Assembly: GCF_020404765.1 (NCBI RefSeq)
Contig: NZ_JAIVEM010000167.1
Coordinates: 53,953-117,952 of the forward strand
Direction of reading: 5' to 3'
DNA length: 64,000 bases
From: Paenibacillus sp. BJ-4
GTDB taxonomy: Bacteria > Bacillota > Bacilli > Paenibacillales > Paenibacillaceae
Shown: positions 16,451 through 25,315 of the stretch, piece after piece
Position numbering within the stretch: position 1 is the stretch's first letter
Layout of the letters: each line of letters begins with the position of its first letter
The notes under the pieces: generated by a model
What the model saw: only the letters and a program-made list of their open reading frames with translations
Databases searched by the model: none
Told to the model about the DNA's origin: nothing
Position numbers and translations under genes: made by a program

Positions 16451-16665
16451 TTGTTAAAAGTGTACAACGGTTTGGGTGATTTTGTAAAATCTTATATGTA
16501 TGGTTCATGACGATCACCCTGGTTGTTCATTCCTGCTCAACACAAAAAATCCTTCTATAATTATTTATAACATTCCGTAGTTCATTAAAAATAAGAATAC
16601 CCGACACATACAGATAGAATACAAAGCTCATGAAGCATAGAGTCTATTACACCTTCTGCTAATGT

Positions 16666-17015
16666 GAATACGTTGCTACTGTTAATACAGCCAATCTTAA
16701 AGACGCTGGAACAGATTCAAATATTTCTATAACTCTGTATGGTGCTAATGGAGATTATGCTACCGCTACACTCAACGGAAGCTTTGAATAAGGAAATTCT
16801 GATACAACAAGAATTAGCACCAGCAACCTTGGCGACATCAGAAAAATTACTATTAGAACTGACGGGTCTAGATATAAACCAGGTTGAAAAATCGCTAATA
16901 TCAAAATAACTGGGATCGGAAAACTTTCTCTTTAGCAGGTCCTAATCGTTGGCTTGGTGATGGCGGTTCTGCAGATCCCGAAACGCTTTTCCATCATAAA
17001 AACAAGTACTTGTAA
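16666..17015 (+). pseudogene. Broken PLAT (lipoxygenase-homology) domain protein
   Basis: The frame reads EYVATVNTANLKDAGTDSNI, ITLYGANGDYATATLNGSFE, stop (16789), then NSDTTRISTSNLGDIRKITI, RTDGSRYKPG, stop (16885), then a shifted frame with PNRWLGDG. The order and motifs are those of a PLAT beta-sandwich domain (TVNTGNLKNAGTDS ... LNGSFERG ... KPGW), which in secreted bacterial proteins binds lipids or proteins. Two in-frame stops, a frameshift and no start codon make it a pseudogene. Confidence 0.8.
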
Positions 17016-17104
17016 CAATTCAAACAAAAGACTCAGTCAATATTTGATGGAGTATTTTGTTTGAATTGTTAAATTAATCCTTCAATGTCCGTCTTCCTAA
17101 ACGC

Positions 17105-17137
17105 AAAAAACACCCACCGGCATAGCCAGTAGGGTGT
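17105..17137 (-). terminator. Intrinsic terminator of the glycosyltransferase gene
   Basis: An 11-bp imperfect stem (CACCCACCGGC region with GCCAGTAGGGTG) followed by TTTTTTGCG on the minus strand. Confidence 0.8.
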
Positions 17138-17169
17138 CACCCATTTCGGGTCGGTTGCTGATCTCTTTG

Positions 17170-18051
17170 TTAATATGGAAGATGGGATATGCACCGTGAA
17201 AAAGCCATGTTTAATAGCTCCTGATTGTAAACCAAATACTTACTGTTTTGGCTCAGCACCCAGTTTGCAAACCCTGCAGCTTTAACGTAACTATTATAAT
17301 CGTAGGGATTAATTTTAAACTCAAGAATATCCAGCATAATCTGATTCTCTTCATCTGACAATTCCAAGCCCATCTGGCTAAACTGTCTTTGTCGAATTCT
17401 CCGAGCGGTGGCGTCCTGTATTGCTTTATGCTGATTGGACACTTGTCCATTATGTTGACGATAATACAATAAGTTTATGGGGAGGTTCGCCATTTGTACC
17501 TGAGAAGCTAATCGGTTCCACAGCTCATAGTCTTCGGCATGGGGATAATTACTATCATATTGAATGCCTAGCCGATGGATCATGCTATTACGTATTATTA
17601 TAGCAGGATGGCACATACAACAATGAAATAACAACCATGTTTTAATTTCGTCATGACTGGCCGGATTCACCTTCATTACTCCTCCACTAGAAGTAGTAAA
17701 AGCAGCACCGCATACATCAATTAACGGATTTTGATCCATAAATGATATTTGAACGTCCAGTCGATCTGGCGTAGAAATATCATCGCTATCCATACGAAGG
17801 ATGTATTCGCCAGTTGCCTTATTTAATCCTTCGTTTAAAGTAGCTATCACCCCTTGATTAGTACAATGGAAGATTTTAATCACCCTGGGGTCTGATATTT
17901 GTGAAATAAGAAAGTCAGAACCATCTGTCGAGCCATCATCAATAATAATTAACTCAAAATCCGAATAGGTTTGAACTAAAATACTGTGTATTGCGTCCAA
18001 AACAAAAGCCGCATTATTATAAACTGGCAGTATAACTGAAGCTCGTGGCAC
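17170..18051 (-). CDS. Family 2 glycosyltransferase
   Basis: A 293-aa GT-A enzyme. It has SVILPVYNNAAFV (nucleotide-sugar binding), LIIIDDGSTDGS, the metal-binding DxD in LRMDSDDIS, and HAEDYELWNRL supplying the catalytic-region acidic residues. It probably adds a sugar to a surface polysaccharide or glycoconjugate in the cytoplasm; the substrate is unknown. The start is GTG at 18051 with GGGGGAG 7 bases upstream. It is alone, without other polysaccharide genes, at the inner edge of the first island module next to a glnA-end repeat. Confidence 0.9.
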   Translation of the reverse strand: MPRASVILPVYNNAAFVLDAIHSILVQTYSDFELIIIDDGSTDGSDFLISQISDPRVIKIFHCTNQGVIATLNEGLNKATGEYILRMDSDDISTPDRLDVQISFMDQNPLIDVCGAAFTTSSGGVMKVNPASHDEIKTWLLFHCCMCHPAIIIRNSMIHRLGIQYDSNYPHAEDYELWNRLASQVQMANLPINLLYYRQHNGQVSNQHKAIQDATARRIRQRQFSQMGLELSDEENQIMLDILEFKINPYDYNSYVKAAGFANWVLSQNSKYLVYNQELLNMAFSRCISHLPY

Positions 18052-18330
18052 AAAAAATCTCCCCCATTCTACATTTTTAAAACATATATATTAGATTACG
18101 CAAAACGAACTTTCCTATTTTTTTAATACTGTTCTTCTTCATGTTCTAAGTGTATGTATTGGAATACATTTCGACACGGCTCCTCGGTAAAAAAGGTCCT
18201 ACTAAAAAGACTTGTAGAACCGACAATGAAATTTCCACTTTTGTTTGTCAAGCATTTCAGATTGGTTAAAAAAAGGGACTTTCTTTGGTTATTGCAACAC
18301 AAATAACCTTTAGATCTACTATCCTCAAAA

Positions 18331-18427
18331 CAAAAATCCCTCAACGCTTAGAGCGTCAAGGGATTTCACATTTTAATACAGCGTCAGATATTGATCATGT
18401 TCCCATTGGTGAATCTGTGTTCTGTTT
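18331..18427 (-). pseudogene. Duplicated glnA 3' end (middle copy), probable attachment-site scar
   Basis: About 91% identical over 97 bases to 35747-35843, including the glnA terminator and last codons. The minus strand reads NRTQIHQWEHDQYLTLY-stop, against YRTQVHQWERDQYLTLY in GlnA. Similarity stops abruptly after 18427. Most differences are synonymous or conservative, as expected for a displaced allele rather than random decay. Confidence 0.85.
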
Positions 18428-18662
18428 ATGCACGACTATGTCATTCATTAATATAATGCATACGGAGTACTCAACCGGAACGTATGTTCTTATTATATCA
18501 TTGCTTTTCACGTATCGGGGGACGCATTGTATAAGAGGTTGTTACATCCTCCAACTCCTCCCTCCTTATACATTACAAACAGGACATGGTTATGTGGAAA
18601 AATTCGTGATAATATCTATATCAGAGTAAGTAGATACGAATTAATTGTTTGGAGGGATAAAT

Positions 18663-19604
18663 TTGACTAGGATTTACCAAAAACTAACAGATTTAATTGG
18701 GAACACTCCTTTGTTAGCACTGTTGAACTACAGCCAAATCCAAAATATTGAGGCAAACGTGGTAGCCAAATTGGAGTACTTTAATCCGGCTGGTAGTGTT
18801 AAGGACCGTATTGGATATGCTTTGATAAAAGACGCCGAGGAGAAAGGCTTAATCAATAAAGACTCCGTTATTATTGAGCCGACCAGTGGCAATACCGGGA
18901 TCGGACTTGCATTCGTAGCCGCGGCTCTTGGATATAAACTTATAATTACACTTCCTGAAACGTTTAGTATCGAACGTCGCAAGCTTTTGACTGCCTATGG
19001 TGCTGAGCTTGTGTTAACGCCGGGCGCCGAGGGAATGAGAGGCGCTATCAAGCGTGCTGAACTCTTGGCTGCCCAAACGCCAAACTCTTTCATACCACAG
19101 CAATTCAACAATCCTGCCAATCCAGAAATTCACCGTAAAACTACGGCGGAGGAAATCTGGCAGGATACAGACGGCAGTGTAGATATTTTTATCGCGGGTG
19201 TAGGCACAGGTGGAACTATTTCAGGGGTTGGCCAAGTATTAAAGGAACGCAACCCTTCTGTAAAAGTGATAGCTGTTGAACCGTTCGATTCACCAGTGCT
19301 TTCTGGCGGTACTCCAGGTTCACATCGACTCCAGGGACTCGGTGCCGGTTTCATTCCAGATAACTTTAATGAAGAATATGTGGATGAAATTTTCAAAGTT
19401 AAAAACGAAGATGCGTTTGATACTGCGCGCCTGCTTGCCAAAACAGAAGGGCTGCTTGTTGGCATTTCTTCTGGGGCTGCGGTTTATGCAGCAACACAAA
19501 TTGCGAAGCTTCCGGAAAACAAAGGTAAGACAATCGTGGTCGTATTACCTGATACAGGCGAGCGTTACTTGTCCACTCCGCTTTTCTCAGAAGTAGAATT
19601 ATAA
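18663..19604 (+). CDS. cysK: Cysteine synthase (O-acetylserine thiol-lyase)
   Basis: 313 aa. The PLP lysine is in NPAGSVKDRIG, the substrate loop is EPTSGNTGIGLAF, the phosphate-binding GTGGT is in GVGTGGTISG, and the C-terminal PDTGERYLSTPLF is typical of CysK. It makes cysteine from O-acetylserine and sulfide. The start is TTG at 18663 with GGAGGG 6 bases upstream. The 235 bases between the glnA-end repeat and this gene show no T-box or other riboswitch. It lies just inside the inner module, so it may be an extra copy brought by the element. Confidence 0.93.
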   Translation: MTRIYQKLTDLIGNTPLLALLNYSQIQNIEANVVAKLEYFNPAGSVKDRIGYALIKDAEEKGLINKDSVIIEPTSGNTGIGLAFVAAALGYKLIITLPETFSIERRKLLTAYGAELVLTPGAEGMRGAIKRAELLAAQTPNSFIPQQFNNPANPEIHRKTTAEEIWQDTDGSVDIFIAGVGTGGTISGVGQVLKERNPSVKVIAVEPFDSPVLSGGTPGSHRLQGLGAGFIPDNFNEEYVDEIFKVKNEDAFDTARLLAKTEGLLVGISSGAAVYAATQIAKLPENKGKTIVVVLPDTGERYLSTPLFSEVEL

Positions 19605-19612
19605 CACGCCAA

Positions 19613-19640
19613 AGGCAGGGATTCCCCTGCCTATTTTGTT
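19613..19640 (+). terminator. Intrinsic terminator of cysK
   Basis: An 8-bp stem (AGGCAGGG / CCCTGCCT, 4-base loop) followed by ATTTTGTT. Confidence 0.75.
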
Positions 19641-19676
19641 AATTATCCAGCATCGACAAGCTGGAACCCCATAGAA

Positions 19677-21029
19677 TTATTTCATTAACCTAATCTGAAT
19701 TGTTCTTTTCTTCGCCAGCGGTCCATTTTTGCGCAAAAAATGGACCGCTGGCGAAGAAAGAGTAGGTACTTTGGCCTTGGCTTTAAAGGCCTCACTTTCC
19801 TGAAACGCGGCCTGTGCCAGATGCTCCTGACTTTTTATGCTGACTGAATAGGTCTTGCTTTTCCCGCCTTCCTTGTAACAACCTTCCCGGAGCGGGCAGC
19901 GTTTGCATTTCTCGACGTCAAAATAATAGGTGTCGGTCTGGTTTTCCCCTTGGCCTTTCTTTCCTTGCCTCGCCCGGCGCGTTGCCAGATGCCCAGCCTT
20001 ACACACGTACAGGCCCGCATCCTTGTTAAACTCAAACTCGTCCTCTTTCTTCCGGTTGCCTTGGGTAAACAATGGATTTAAATTCGACACGAGTTCAATC
20101 TCATTTCGTTCGATGTACGCCAGATTGTCTTTTTCCGAGTAAGCGGTATCCCCAATGACGGTCTCCACTTTCATGCCTGCGGCTTTGCTTTTTTCAATCA
20201 GGACGTGAAGCTGCTTGCCATCGGGTTGTTCGCCGGTGGTGATCGTAGCGGCTGTAATGATCCGCTCATCACTCATCGCAATATGAGTCTTGTACCCGAA
20301 AAAAGAGGAGTCTGTACTTTTGTGACCCACTTTGGCATCGGGGTCCGCAGAAGTTTGAAGATGCTCCAGGTCATCGGCAATGGTTTCTTTCAGCAGGTTT
20401 AACTGTTCAGACACTTTGGGCAGTAAGGCAAAACGCTCATCCCGTTCAATCGCGGCGACAAGCTCCTCACAATAGCGGATTTCATCCTCAATCCCATTCG
20501 TGACCGGTTTGGTTGGAAAAGCGTTCTTCAAGGATTCATCCAGCGTGTATATGGTTTTCTCAGTTTTTTGGAACGTTCCCGGAGCACCTCTTGCGGTGTC
20601 CTTTGAGTATAGCGAGCTTTGGTATGGGGAGCATCGACAATAATGGTTTTGCTGCGAATAATTACCTTCGGTTTTTCCAATCAGCAGATCGAGCAGCTTC
20701 ATATCCTTGAGCCGCAATTTGCGGAACTTGGTCAACAGGCTGGGCTCGATGACCTCTTCCTCTGGAGCCATATGTAGAAAAAACTTGAAGGCCAAATCCG
20801 TTTTCGAGCGTTCGACCAGATCGACGTCAGACAAATCGAAGATGGATTTGAGTAACAAATATTTAAACATCCAAATCGGATCTACCGCTGTGCGTCCGTT
20901 ATCGTGACAGTAGCTTTCGTTTAGCTCCTGGTAGACAAAGCTAAAGTCCACCAACTCGTCCATTTTCCGTAATAGGTGGTCCTTGGGAATCAACAGATTG
21001 TATAGTTCAACATATGGACTTAAGATCAT
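19677..21029 (-). pseudogene. IS1182-type transposase, inactivated
   Basis: The N-terminal domain is characteristic: YVELYNLLIPKDHLLRK, then SYCHDNGRTAVDPIWMFKYL. The core has KVGHKSTDSSFFGYKTHIAM and VIGDTAYSEKDN. Three defects are visible. First, between about 20590 and 20680 the frame is shifted: the open frame reads nonsense (GNYSQQNHYCRC), while another frame reads IIRSKTIIVDAPHTKARYT, so the first catalytic Asp is lost. Second, a second shift restores the frame at TIYTLDESLKN. Third, the C-terminal region is cut off at a 50-base inverted repeat (19708-19758). Codons before the first shift also appear deleted. It belongs to the IS remnant running to about 21165. Confidence 0.85.
19708..19758. 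repeat. Long near-perfect palindrome truncating the transposase
   Basis: Arms of about 23 bases (TTCTTCGCCAGCGGTCCAT plus T-run on one side, its complement on the other) around GCGC, with one bulged base. It coincides with loss of the transposase C-terminus. Confidence 0.85.
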
Positions 21030-21089
21030 GCTTTGCTGCTGTTGGAAGCACCGGTACCACCATCCTTTATTTGGATACGTTTAGTATAA

Positions 21090-21165
21090 CGAAAAAACGA
21101 GACAATCGCCTCAAAAAATGAGGAACTGTCTCGCTTTTGGGTTTAAGGACTTTTTCAGTGGCCCC
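21090..21165. mobile_element. Right-hand part of the IS1182-type remnant
   Basis: An imperfect inverted repeat (GAGACAATCGCCTCA ... TGAGGAACTGTCTC) upstream of the transposase start, then a stretch ending CTTTTTCAGTGGCCCC. The exact terminal repeats and target duplication could not be fixed. Confidence 0.4.
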
Positions 21166-21166
21166 G

Positions 21167-21442
21167 TTACCTGGGGGCCTTTTTTATGTACTTTGCAGAA
21201 ATAATATCCTCCAACTTGATCCAACTAAAATCATCCTCGCCACGAAACAGTTTTACTTCCCTGCGACCAGTATTTGTAGACGTGATTACACCTGTGAGTT
21301 CTTCGTCATCGAACGGGCTAAAAACCACCAGTGTTACAGGTTGACGTGTGTTGTAGGACCCTATAAGCGCTTGCTTCCTTGTGCTCTGGAATGATGATCC
21401 GCGAACTCTCGAACATTCCGTTCCCTCAAGCTTCTTTACCAA
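21167..21442 (-). pseudogene. Decayed YolD-like gene
   Basis: The C-terminal part RQPVTLVVFSPFDDEELTG ... GRREVKLFRGEDDFSWIKLEDII is a good YolD-like domain. The N-terminus starts MVKKLEG. The middle is out of frame: another frame reads GMFESSRIIIPEHKEA, as expected of the family, and about 30 residues are missing. It was therefore a YolD-type protein, often encoded with a Y-family (UmuC/UvrX) polymerase. No polymerase gene remains; the IS remnant adjoins its 3' end. The start is TTG at 21442. Its promoter carries an intact LexA box. Confidence 0.75.
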
Positions 21443-21473
21443 CTGAATCCGCTTCCTGAAATGTTATGTACAA

Positions 21474-21502
21474 ATTATAATTCGAACAAATGTTCCGTTC
21501 AA
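21474..21502 (-). promoter_or_regulatory. SOS promoter with a LexA box in the spacer
   Basis: On the minus strand TTGAAC (21497-21502), a 17-base spacer and a perfect TATAAT (21474-21479). The LexA box CGAACAAATGTTCC (21483-21496) fills the spacer. It drives the yolD remnant. Confidence 0.8.
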
Positions 21503-21605
21503 GAGATTTCAGATAGAAAAATTTTCCTAGGTCTGATAGACTACTATAAAACATAATTTTCTGTCGAAGCTGATCAACTAACAATCTAAAATTGAGGAGA
21601 TTACT

Positions 21606-22160
21606 ATGAGAACCACTATTTTCCAATTAATTTTCATTACCTTTTTTCTATTATCTTCAAACTGGGCTTTTGCTTCTTCCGATCCCAAAGCCCAGTTTAA
21701 TCAAAGGTACCCTAATGAAAAAATCGCTTTAATTAAAACAGAAGATATCAATTCCGATAAGAAAACCGAAAGTTTTATTCTAACGAAATCGGGAAAACTT
21801 TATTTAATAAACTCAAAAGGGATAATTGTATTTATACAGGATGAAATATATTCAGATGATGATTTTGAAGAACCTAATATTCAAATATTTTCACCCGCTA
21901 AAAATGAAAAACATGTAGCTGTGACTTATAATTATTATCCGTCAAATACGAAATTATATGTCTACAAACTGGAAAATGGAACATTGAAAGCAAAACTATC
22001 TATTATGGGTGATTTAGAAGTTCGTATAGAGCCAAATGGTGAGATTTTAGAATTTTGGAAGAATTACCGCCCAGTTGTAGGTGGATGGGATTCAGCACTT
22101 GCAACATACAAATGGGATGCTAAATATGGTAAGTACAGAGGCACTGGACAATTACCTTGA
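21606..22160 (+). CDS. Secreted protein of unknown function
   Basis: 184 aa with a clear signal peptide (MRTTIFQLIFITFFLLSSNWAFASS, cleavage after about residue 24). The mature part has beta-rich repeats typical of a small propeller or sandwich (KTESFILTKSGKLYLINSKG, TKLYVYKLENGTLKAK) and includes an EDINSDKK acidic loop that could bind calcium. GAGGAG lies 7 bases before the ATG. I do not recognise a named family. AT-rich codon use fits the surrounding island. Confidence 0.7.
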   Translation: MRTTIFQLIFITFFLLSSNWAFASSDPKAQFNQRYPNEKIALIKTEDINSDKKTESFILTKSGKLYLINSKGIIVFIQDEIYSDDDFEEPNIQIFSPAKNEKHVAVTYNYYPSNTKLYVYKLENGTLKAKLSIMGDLEVRIEPNGEILEFWKNYRPVVGGWDSALATYKWDAKYGKYRGTGQLP

Positions 22161-22199
22161 GTTATATCAACTGCCAATCATTTTAATTAAACACACAAA

Positions 22200-22229
22200 A
22201 AATACCCTGCCACTATAAGCAGGGTATTT
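22200..22229. terminator. Bidirectional terminator between converging genes
   Basis: A perfect 11-bp stem (AAATACCCTGC / GCAGGGTATTT, 8-base loop) with A/T runs on both sides; it serves the genes ending at 22160 and 22234. Confidence 0.85.
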
Positions 22230-22233
22230 CATT

Positions 22234-23415
22234 TTACTTCGAGTATTCGCTTACTTCAAACGTCAGGATACGATCATACAGCATGTAATCCTTACGGCTG
22301 CTGAATGGGCCTTTATTGTTATCGTGTTTATTTATGGCGTATGAAGCCGATCCGGAACCAGCCTGCTTGCCCTCATACCAGGAAATGAAGTCATTGACCT
22401 CTTTCATGCTAAGATCAAATTCCTTCTCCAATCCTGTTGTCATGGTGACTACCAGAATGGCACGGTTGCCTGCTGGTTCTTGGGGTGTAGTTGGTATGTC
22501 GGGTGATGTTGGATTAGGTGATACTGGCTCAGGTGACGTTGGATCTGGATTAGGTTGATTACCACCTTGTGGCGTTGCAATTGCTTCGTTTGAAACGCTA
22601 GATTCCTTACCCTTAACAGTAGCACTTACAACAAAATAGTATCTTGTTCCATTAGTCAAACTCGGAATAACAAAGTTACCGAAAGCGTCTTTTGCAGCCG
22701 TTACAGTTTCCGTGTATTTTCCAGATTCTGTTCCATATTTAACTGTATAACTATCAGCAATATCAACAGGCTTCCAATTTAGTGTTACTAGACTATCACC
22801 CGGATTCGCTTTCAAATCCATTGGAGTGTTGATATTTAAAAATATACCGTTATCATCAATATCAATTGCATCTATTTGTAAATAATACCCGGATTCTCCG
22901 CTGGAAATAGTTACAGTATGATATCCCAATGGCAGATTCATTTTTTCAAAAACAATAGCTTGATTAACTTCCGACACTCCATTAGCAGAATATTTTTCTG
23001 TAACTCCATCAATGGTTATTGAGTTATTAGAAGCTCTATTTTGTTGGATAATATCTATAATACGAATTTTTGTTCCATAAAAATTAAATTTTAGACTTGC
23101 TCCCTCGGCTCTAGTATAATGAGCAGAACCTTTATATAAACTGTAACCTTGCCTTACATAACTTGATACACCCCAGCCGCTTGAATAAGTGGCATTAATA
23201 TCTGCATCATCAATACGCATCCAACCTTTTTCTGGTGTAGTTAAAGCCTCCCCAACCGAAGCAGCAGATACTTGTGTTGGTGAAAAGGCAATAAGTATGT
23301 ACAATAACATTCCGAACAGCATACCGATTTTTGTTTTTAAATTTTGTTTTATAAAGTTTATTCCCCCTATTCGATCTATTAAACAGATACTAAGGTAATA
23401 TATTCCTCGAATCAT
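22234..23415 (-). CDS. Secreted modular protein: beta-sandwich, fibronectin III, Pro-rich linker, conserved C-terminal domain
   Basis: About 390 residues. A signal peptide (GMLFGMLLYILIAFSPTQVSAA) is followed by a carbohydrate-binding-like beta domain (residues about 60-195, SLKFNFYGTKIRIIDI ... YYLQIDAIDID). A fibronectin type III domain (about 200-282, VTLNWKPVDIADSYTVKYG) comes next, then a Pro/Thr/Ser linker. The C-terminal domain is NRAILVVTMTTGLEKEFDLS ... SSRKDYMLYDRILTFEV. The start is unclear: GGGGGAATAAAC precedes an ATA codon where one would expect ATG, and the ATG at MLFGML lies a little inside. Probably cell-surface or matrix-associated; function unknown. Confidence 0.72.
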   Translation of the reverse strand: MIRGIYYLSICLIDRIGGINFIKQNLKTKIGMLFGMLLYILIAFSPTQVSAASVGEALTTPEKGWMRIDDADINATYSSGWGVSSYVRQGYSLYKGSAHYTRAEGASLKFNFYGTKIRIIDIIQQNRASNNSITIDGVTEKYSANGVSEVNQAIVFEKMNLPLGYHTVTISSGESGYYLQIDAIDIDDNGIFLNINTPMDLKANPGDSLVTLNWKPVDIADSYTVKYGTESGKYTETVTAAKDAFGNFVIPSLTNGTRYYFVVSATVKGKESSVSNEAIATPQGGNQPNPDPTSPEPVSPNPTSPDIPTTPQEPAGNRAILVVTMTTGLEKEFDLSMKEVNDFISWYEGKQAGSGSASYAINKHDNNKGPFSSRKDYMLYDRILTFEVSEYSK

Positions 23416-23524
23416 GTCTAAACATAAACTTGCTAATCTATAAATATGTTCTATATTTTTGCATATTTAATTTTTATTGGTTTTAAAAAAGCTCATAACA
23501 GTTCTACACTGCTTGAGCCTCACC

Positions 23525-23949
23525 TTATTTCACTATGAATCTTACCTTTATTCCATCAGCATATTTATCTAACTGATGACTTACCCATGATCCTGCTCCT
23601 CGGTTATCACTAGGGGTTATGTATCTGATATCAGCACCTGCGCTCCCTTCCGCACACATTACCATTGGCCACTCATCACGATCATATCCTTTTTTAGTTG
23701 GATAGCCCTTGGGTGACTCCTTCCTGTTTTCCTCAGCCCCATCCCTGTCAATCGTACATACCGCAGAATGTCCGGCTGCAAGGCATCCCTAATATGTGCT
23801 CCGGTTTCAGGGTAACGTGAACTTGGGAACTCCAATGTATACCCAGCTGCTTGTTGACTGATTGCTGTCGGTTCTGCATAAACACCTTGTACGGAAAAGA
23901 TAGCCGCCAGTAAAAATACAATTAATCCTCTTGCGATTCCTTTTATCAT
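23525..23949 (-). pseudogene. NucB-type secreted DNase, single frameshift
   Basis: The first frame gives a signal peptide and LEFPSSRYPETGAHIRDAL. The second frame continues AGHSAVCTIDRDGAEENRKE, YDRDEWPMVMCAEG, ITPSDNRGAGSWVSHQL and ends VRFIVK-stop at 23525. Together these form a complete NucA/NucB nuclease, including the catalytic DRDGAEENR segment. One base appears lost at about 23785 (after GATGCC). Everything else is intact, so the damage is recent or a sequencing error. GGAGGTGT lies just before the ATG. Confidence 0.85.
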
Positions 23950-24200
23950 ACGACACCTCCATAGTATTTAAATCTTCTCTATACTAATTGGAGAGTCATG
24001 TCGAAGTATCGCATAGCTTGTCACAAAACAAAAAAAGACTTGCCAGTTACTCAGCAGAATCCTTTACGTCAACCTAATTCTCACTAATCAAATATAAATT
24101 CTTTTATTAAAAGCGATTTATATCACATTAAAAATAACAATATATACTATATATTGAATAAGTAATCAAATATTATTCGAGAGGATGTTTTTGAACGAAG

Positions 24201-24518
24201 TTGAATAAGATCGTCGGCACTTCCCTTTTGTCATTAGCTTTGTTAGGAAGTTCGTCAGCCGCGTTTGCTTCAACACCCGTTGATAATCAAATATCCACGA
24301 ATAGTCAAACATCGTCTATATTTACACTACAAGGTCTTCCCCAGAAATATGTAACCGGTATTACGCGTCAATATCAGAAAGGAGATAAAATCCCTACTAC
24401 TATTGGTTATACAGAACCCGGAACTGGTTGGGGTGGATCGTTAACATTGTATGACACTGCACTAGTAAATAATGTATACGTGGCGTACTATCAAGGTACT
24501 ATTTACAAACCTGATTAA
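24201..24518 (+). CDS. Small secreted protein, unknown function
   Basis: 105 aa with a signal peptide (NKIVGTSLLSLALLGSSSAAFAS). The 80-residue mature part has aromatic/Gly-rich beta character (YTEPGTGWGGSLTLYDT ... VYVAYYQGTIY). The start is TTG at 24201; the upstream GAGAGGATG is a rather distant ribosome-binding site, so the start is tentative. No family recognised. A terminator follows at 24612. Confidence 0.6.
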   Translation: MNKIVGTSLLSLALLGSSSAAFASTPVDNQISTNSQTSSIFTLQGLPQKYVTGITRQYQKGDKIPTTIGYTEPGTGWGGSLTLYDTALVNNVYVAYYQGTIYKPD

Positions 24519-24611
24519 TTCGAAAGGCATAACAATTCTATCCATAATGACCGTATAACTACAATACGATATACACGTTCAAATGAGCATGTATTTAACT
24601 AAAAAAACAAC

Positions 24612-24652
24612 AAAGGACTCCATACTGGTTACATACCAGTGGAGTCCTTTTT
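24612..24652 (+). terminator. Intrinsic terminator
   Basis: A perfect 11-bp stem (AAAGGACTCCA / TGGAGTCCTTT, 17-base loop) followed by TTTTT on the plus strand; the A-run on the other side makes it possibly bidirectional. Confidence 0.8.
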
Positions 24653-24757
24653 CACATCTACTCTAAATTCAAACGGATTTCGTATATAATACACTCCGGC
24701 AATCTTAATCATATCGGGCGATAACTTTTCTACGGAGCCTCCATATAATCCAAAGGG

Positions 24758-25315
24758 TCATTTGTGTTCTTCATTCATTCGGTTGTTTAGAACAAGTAAG
24801 AGTTTTTTAATCTCAATCAGTTCACCTTCGATCCGATGAAGGTGGCTCTGCATATCGTCAATCTCTTGTTCAGCTTTGTAGTTGATCGCGAAGTCAATGA
24901 TCGATTCATGCTTATCCCTTGCAGCTTGGCGGTTCTGACTCATCATAATGACCGGAGCCTGGAATGCTGCGATAAAGGACAAACACAAGTTCAACAAGAT
25001 AAATGGAGGTTCATCGAAATGAAAGCGAGTAAACGGCAAGCTGTTCAAGAGTATCCAGATGGTCAGAAAGATAGCGAAATAAGTAATAAATCTCCAGCTA
25101 CCGCCGAATGATGCAATCCGATCCGCAAGACGATCTTGCCAGCTTGTCGTTCTTTGGTACGCTTCATCTAAATGAGAAAGAATGCTATTTTCGTAACTAT
25201 CGACTAGCCGATCAATACGACGAGTATTTTCCTGATTCAATTCAATATCAAAGCCTTGAATATGAGTAGTACTTTTATTTTGCTGCTTTTTTTGAAAAAA
25301 ATTCATTTTTGACAT
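24758..25315 (-). CDS. DUF1003 membrane protein, probably Mg2+-regulated
   Basis: 185 aa. An N-terminal helical part precedes the DUF1003 core: DRLADRIASFGGSWRFITYF, then two transmembrane segments (FAIFLTIWILLNSL and FILLNLCLSFIAAFQAPVIMM), MSQNRQAARDKH, and a C-terminal coiled-coil (EQEIDDMQSHLHRIEGELIEIKK, shown in part). The molecular role of DUF1003 is not established. AAGGAGG lies 8 bases before the ATG but within a hairpin. Upstream on the same strand lie an M-box Mg2+ riboswitch with terminator and a small ORF bearing EPDPEP. That implies a job in magnesium homeostasis; this is inference from regulation. Confidence 0.9.
   Translation of the reverse strand: MSKMNFFQKKQQNKSTTHIQGFDIELNQENTRRIDRLVDSYENSILSHLDEAYQRTTSWQDRLADRIASFGGSWRFITYFAIFLTIWILLNSLPFTRFHFDEPPFILLNLCLSFIAAFQAPVIMMSQNRQAARDKHESIIDFAINYKAEQEIDDMQSHLHRIEGELIEIKKLLLVLNNRMNEEHK

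Noticed and set aside
18123..18344. 73-codon minus-strand ORF beginning inside the glnA-end repeat
   Set aside because: TTG start within the repeat, no ribosome-binding site, atypical composition and no recognisable motif.
18428..18662. Possible T-box or other leader for cysK
   Set aside because: No AGGGTGG-type T-box motif and no convincing terminator/antiterminator pair.
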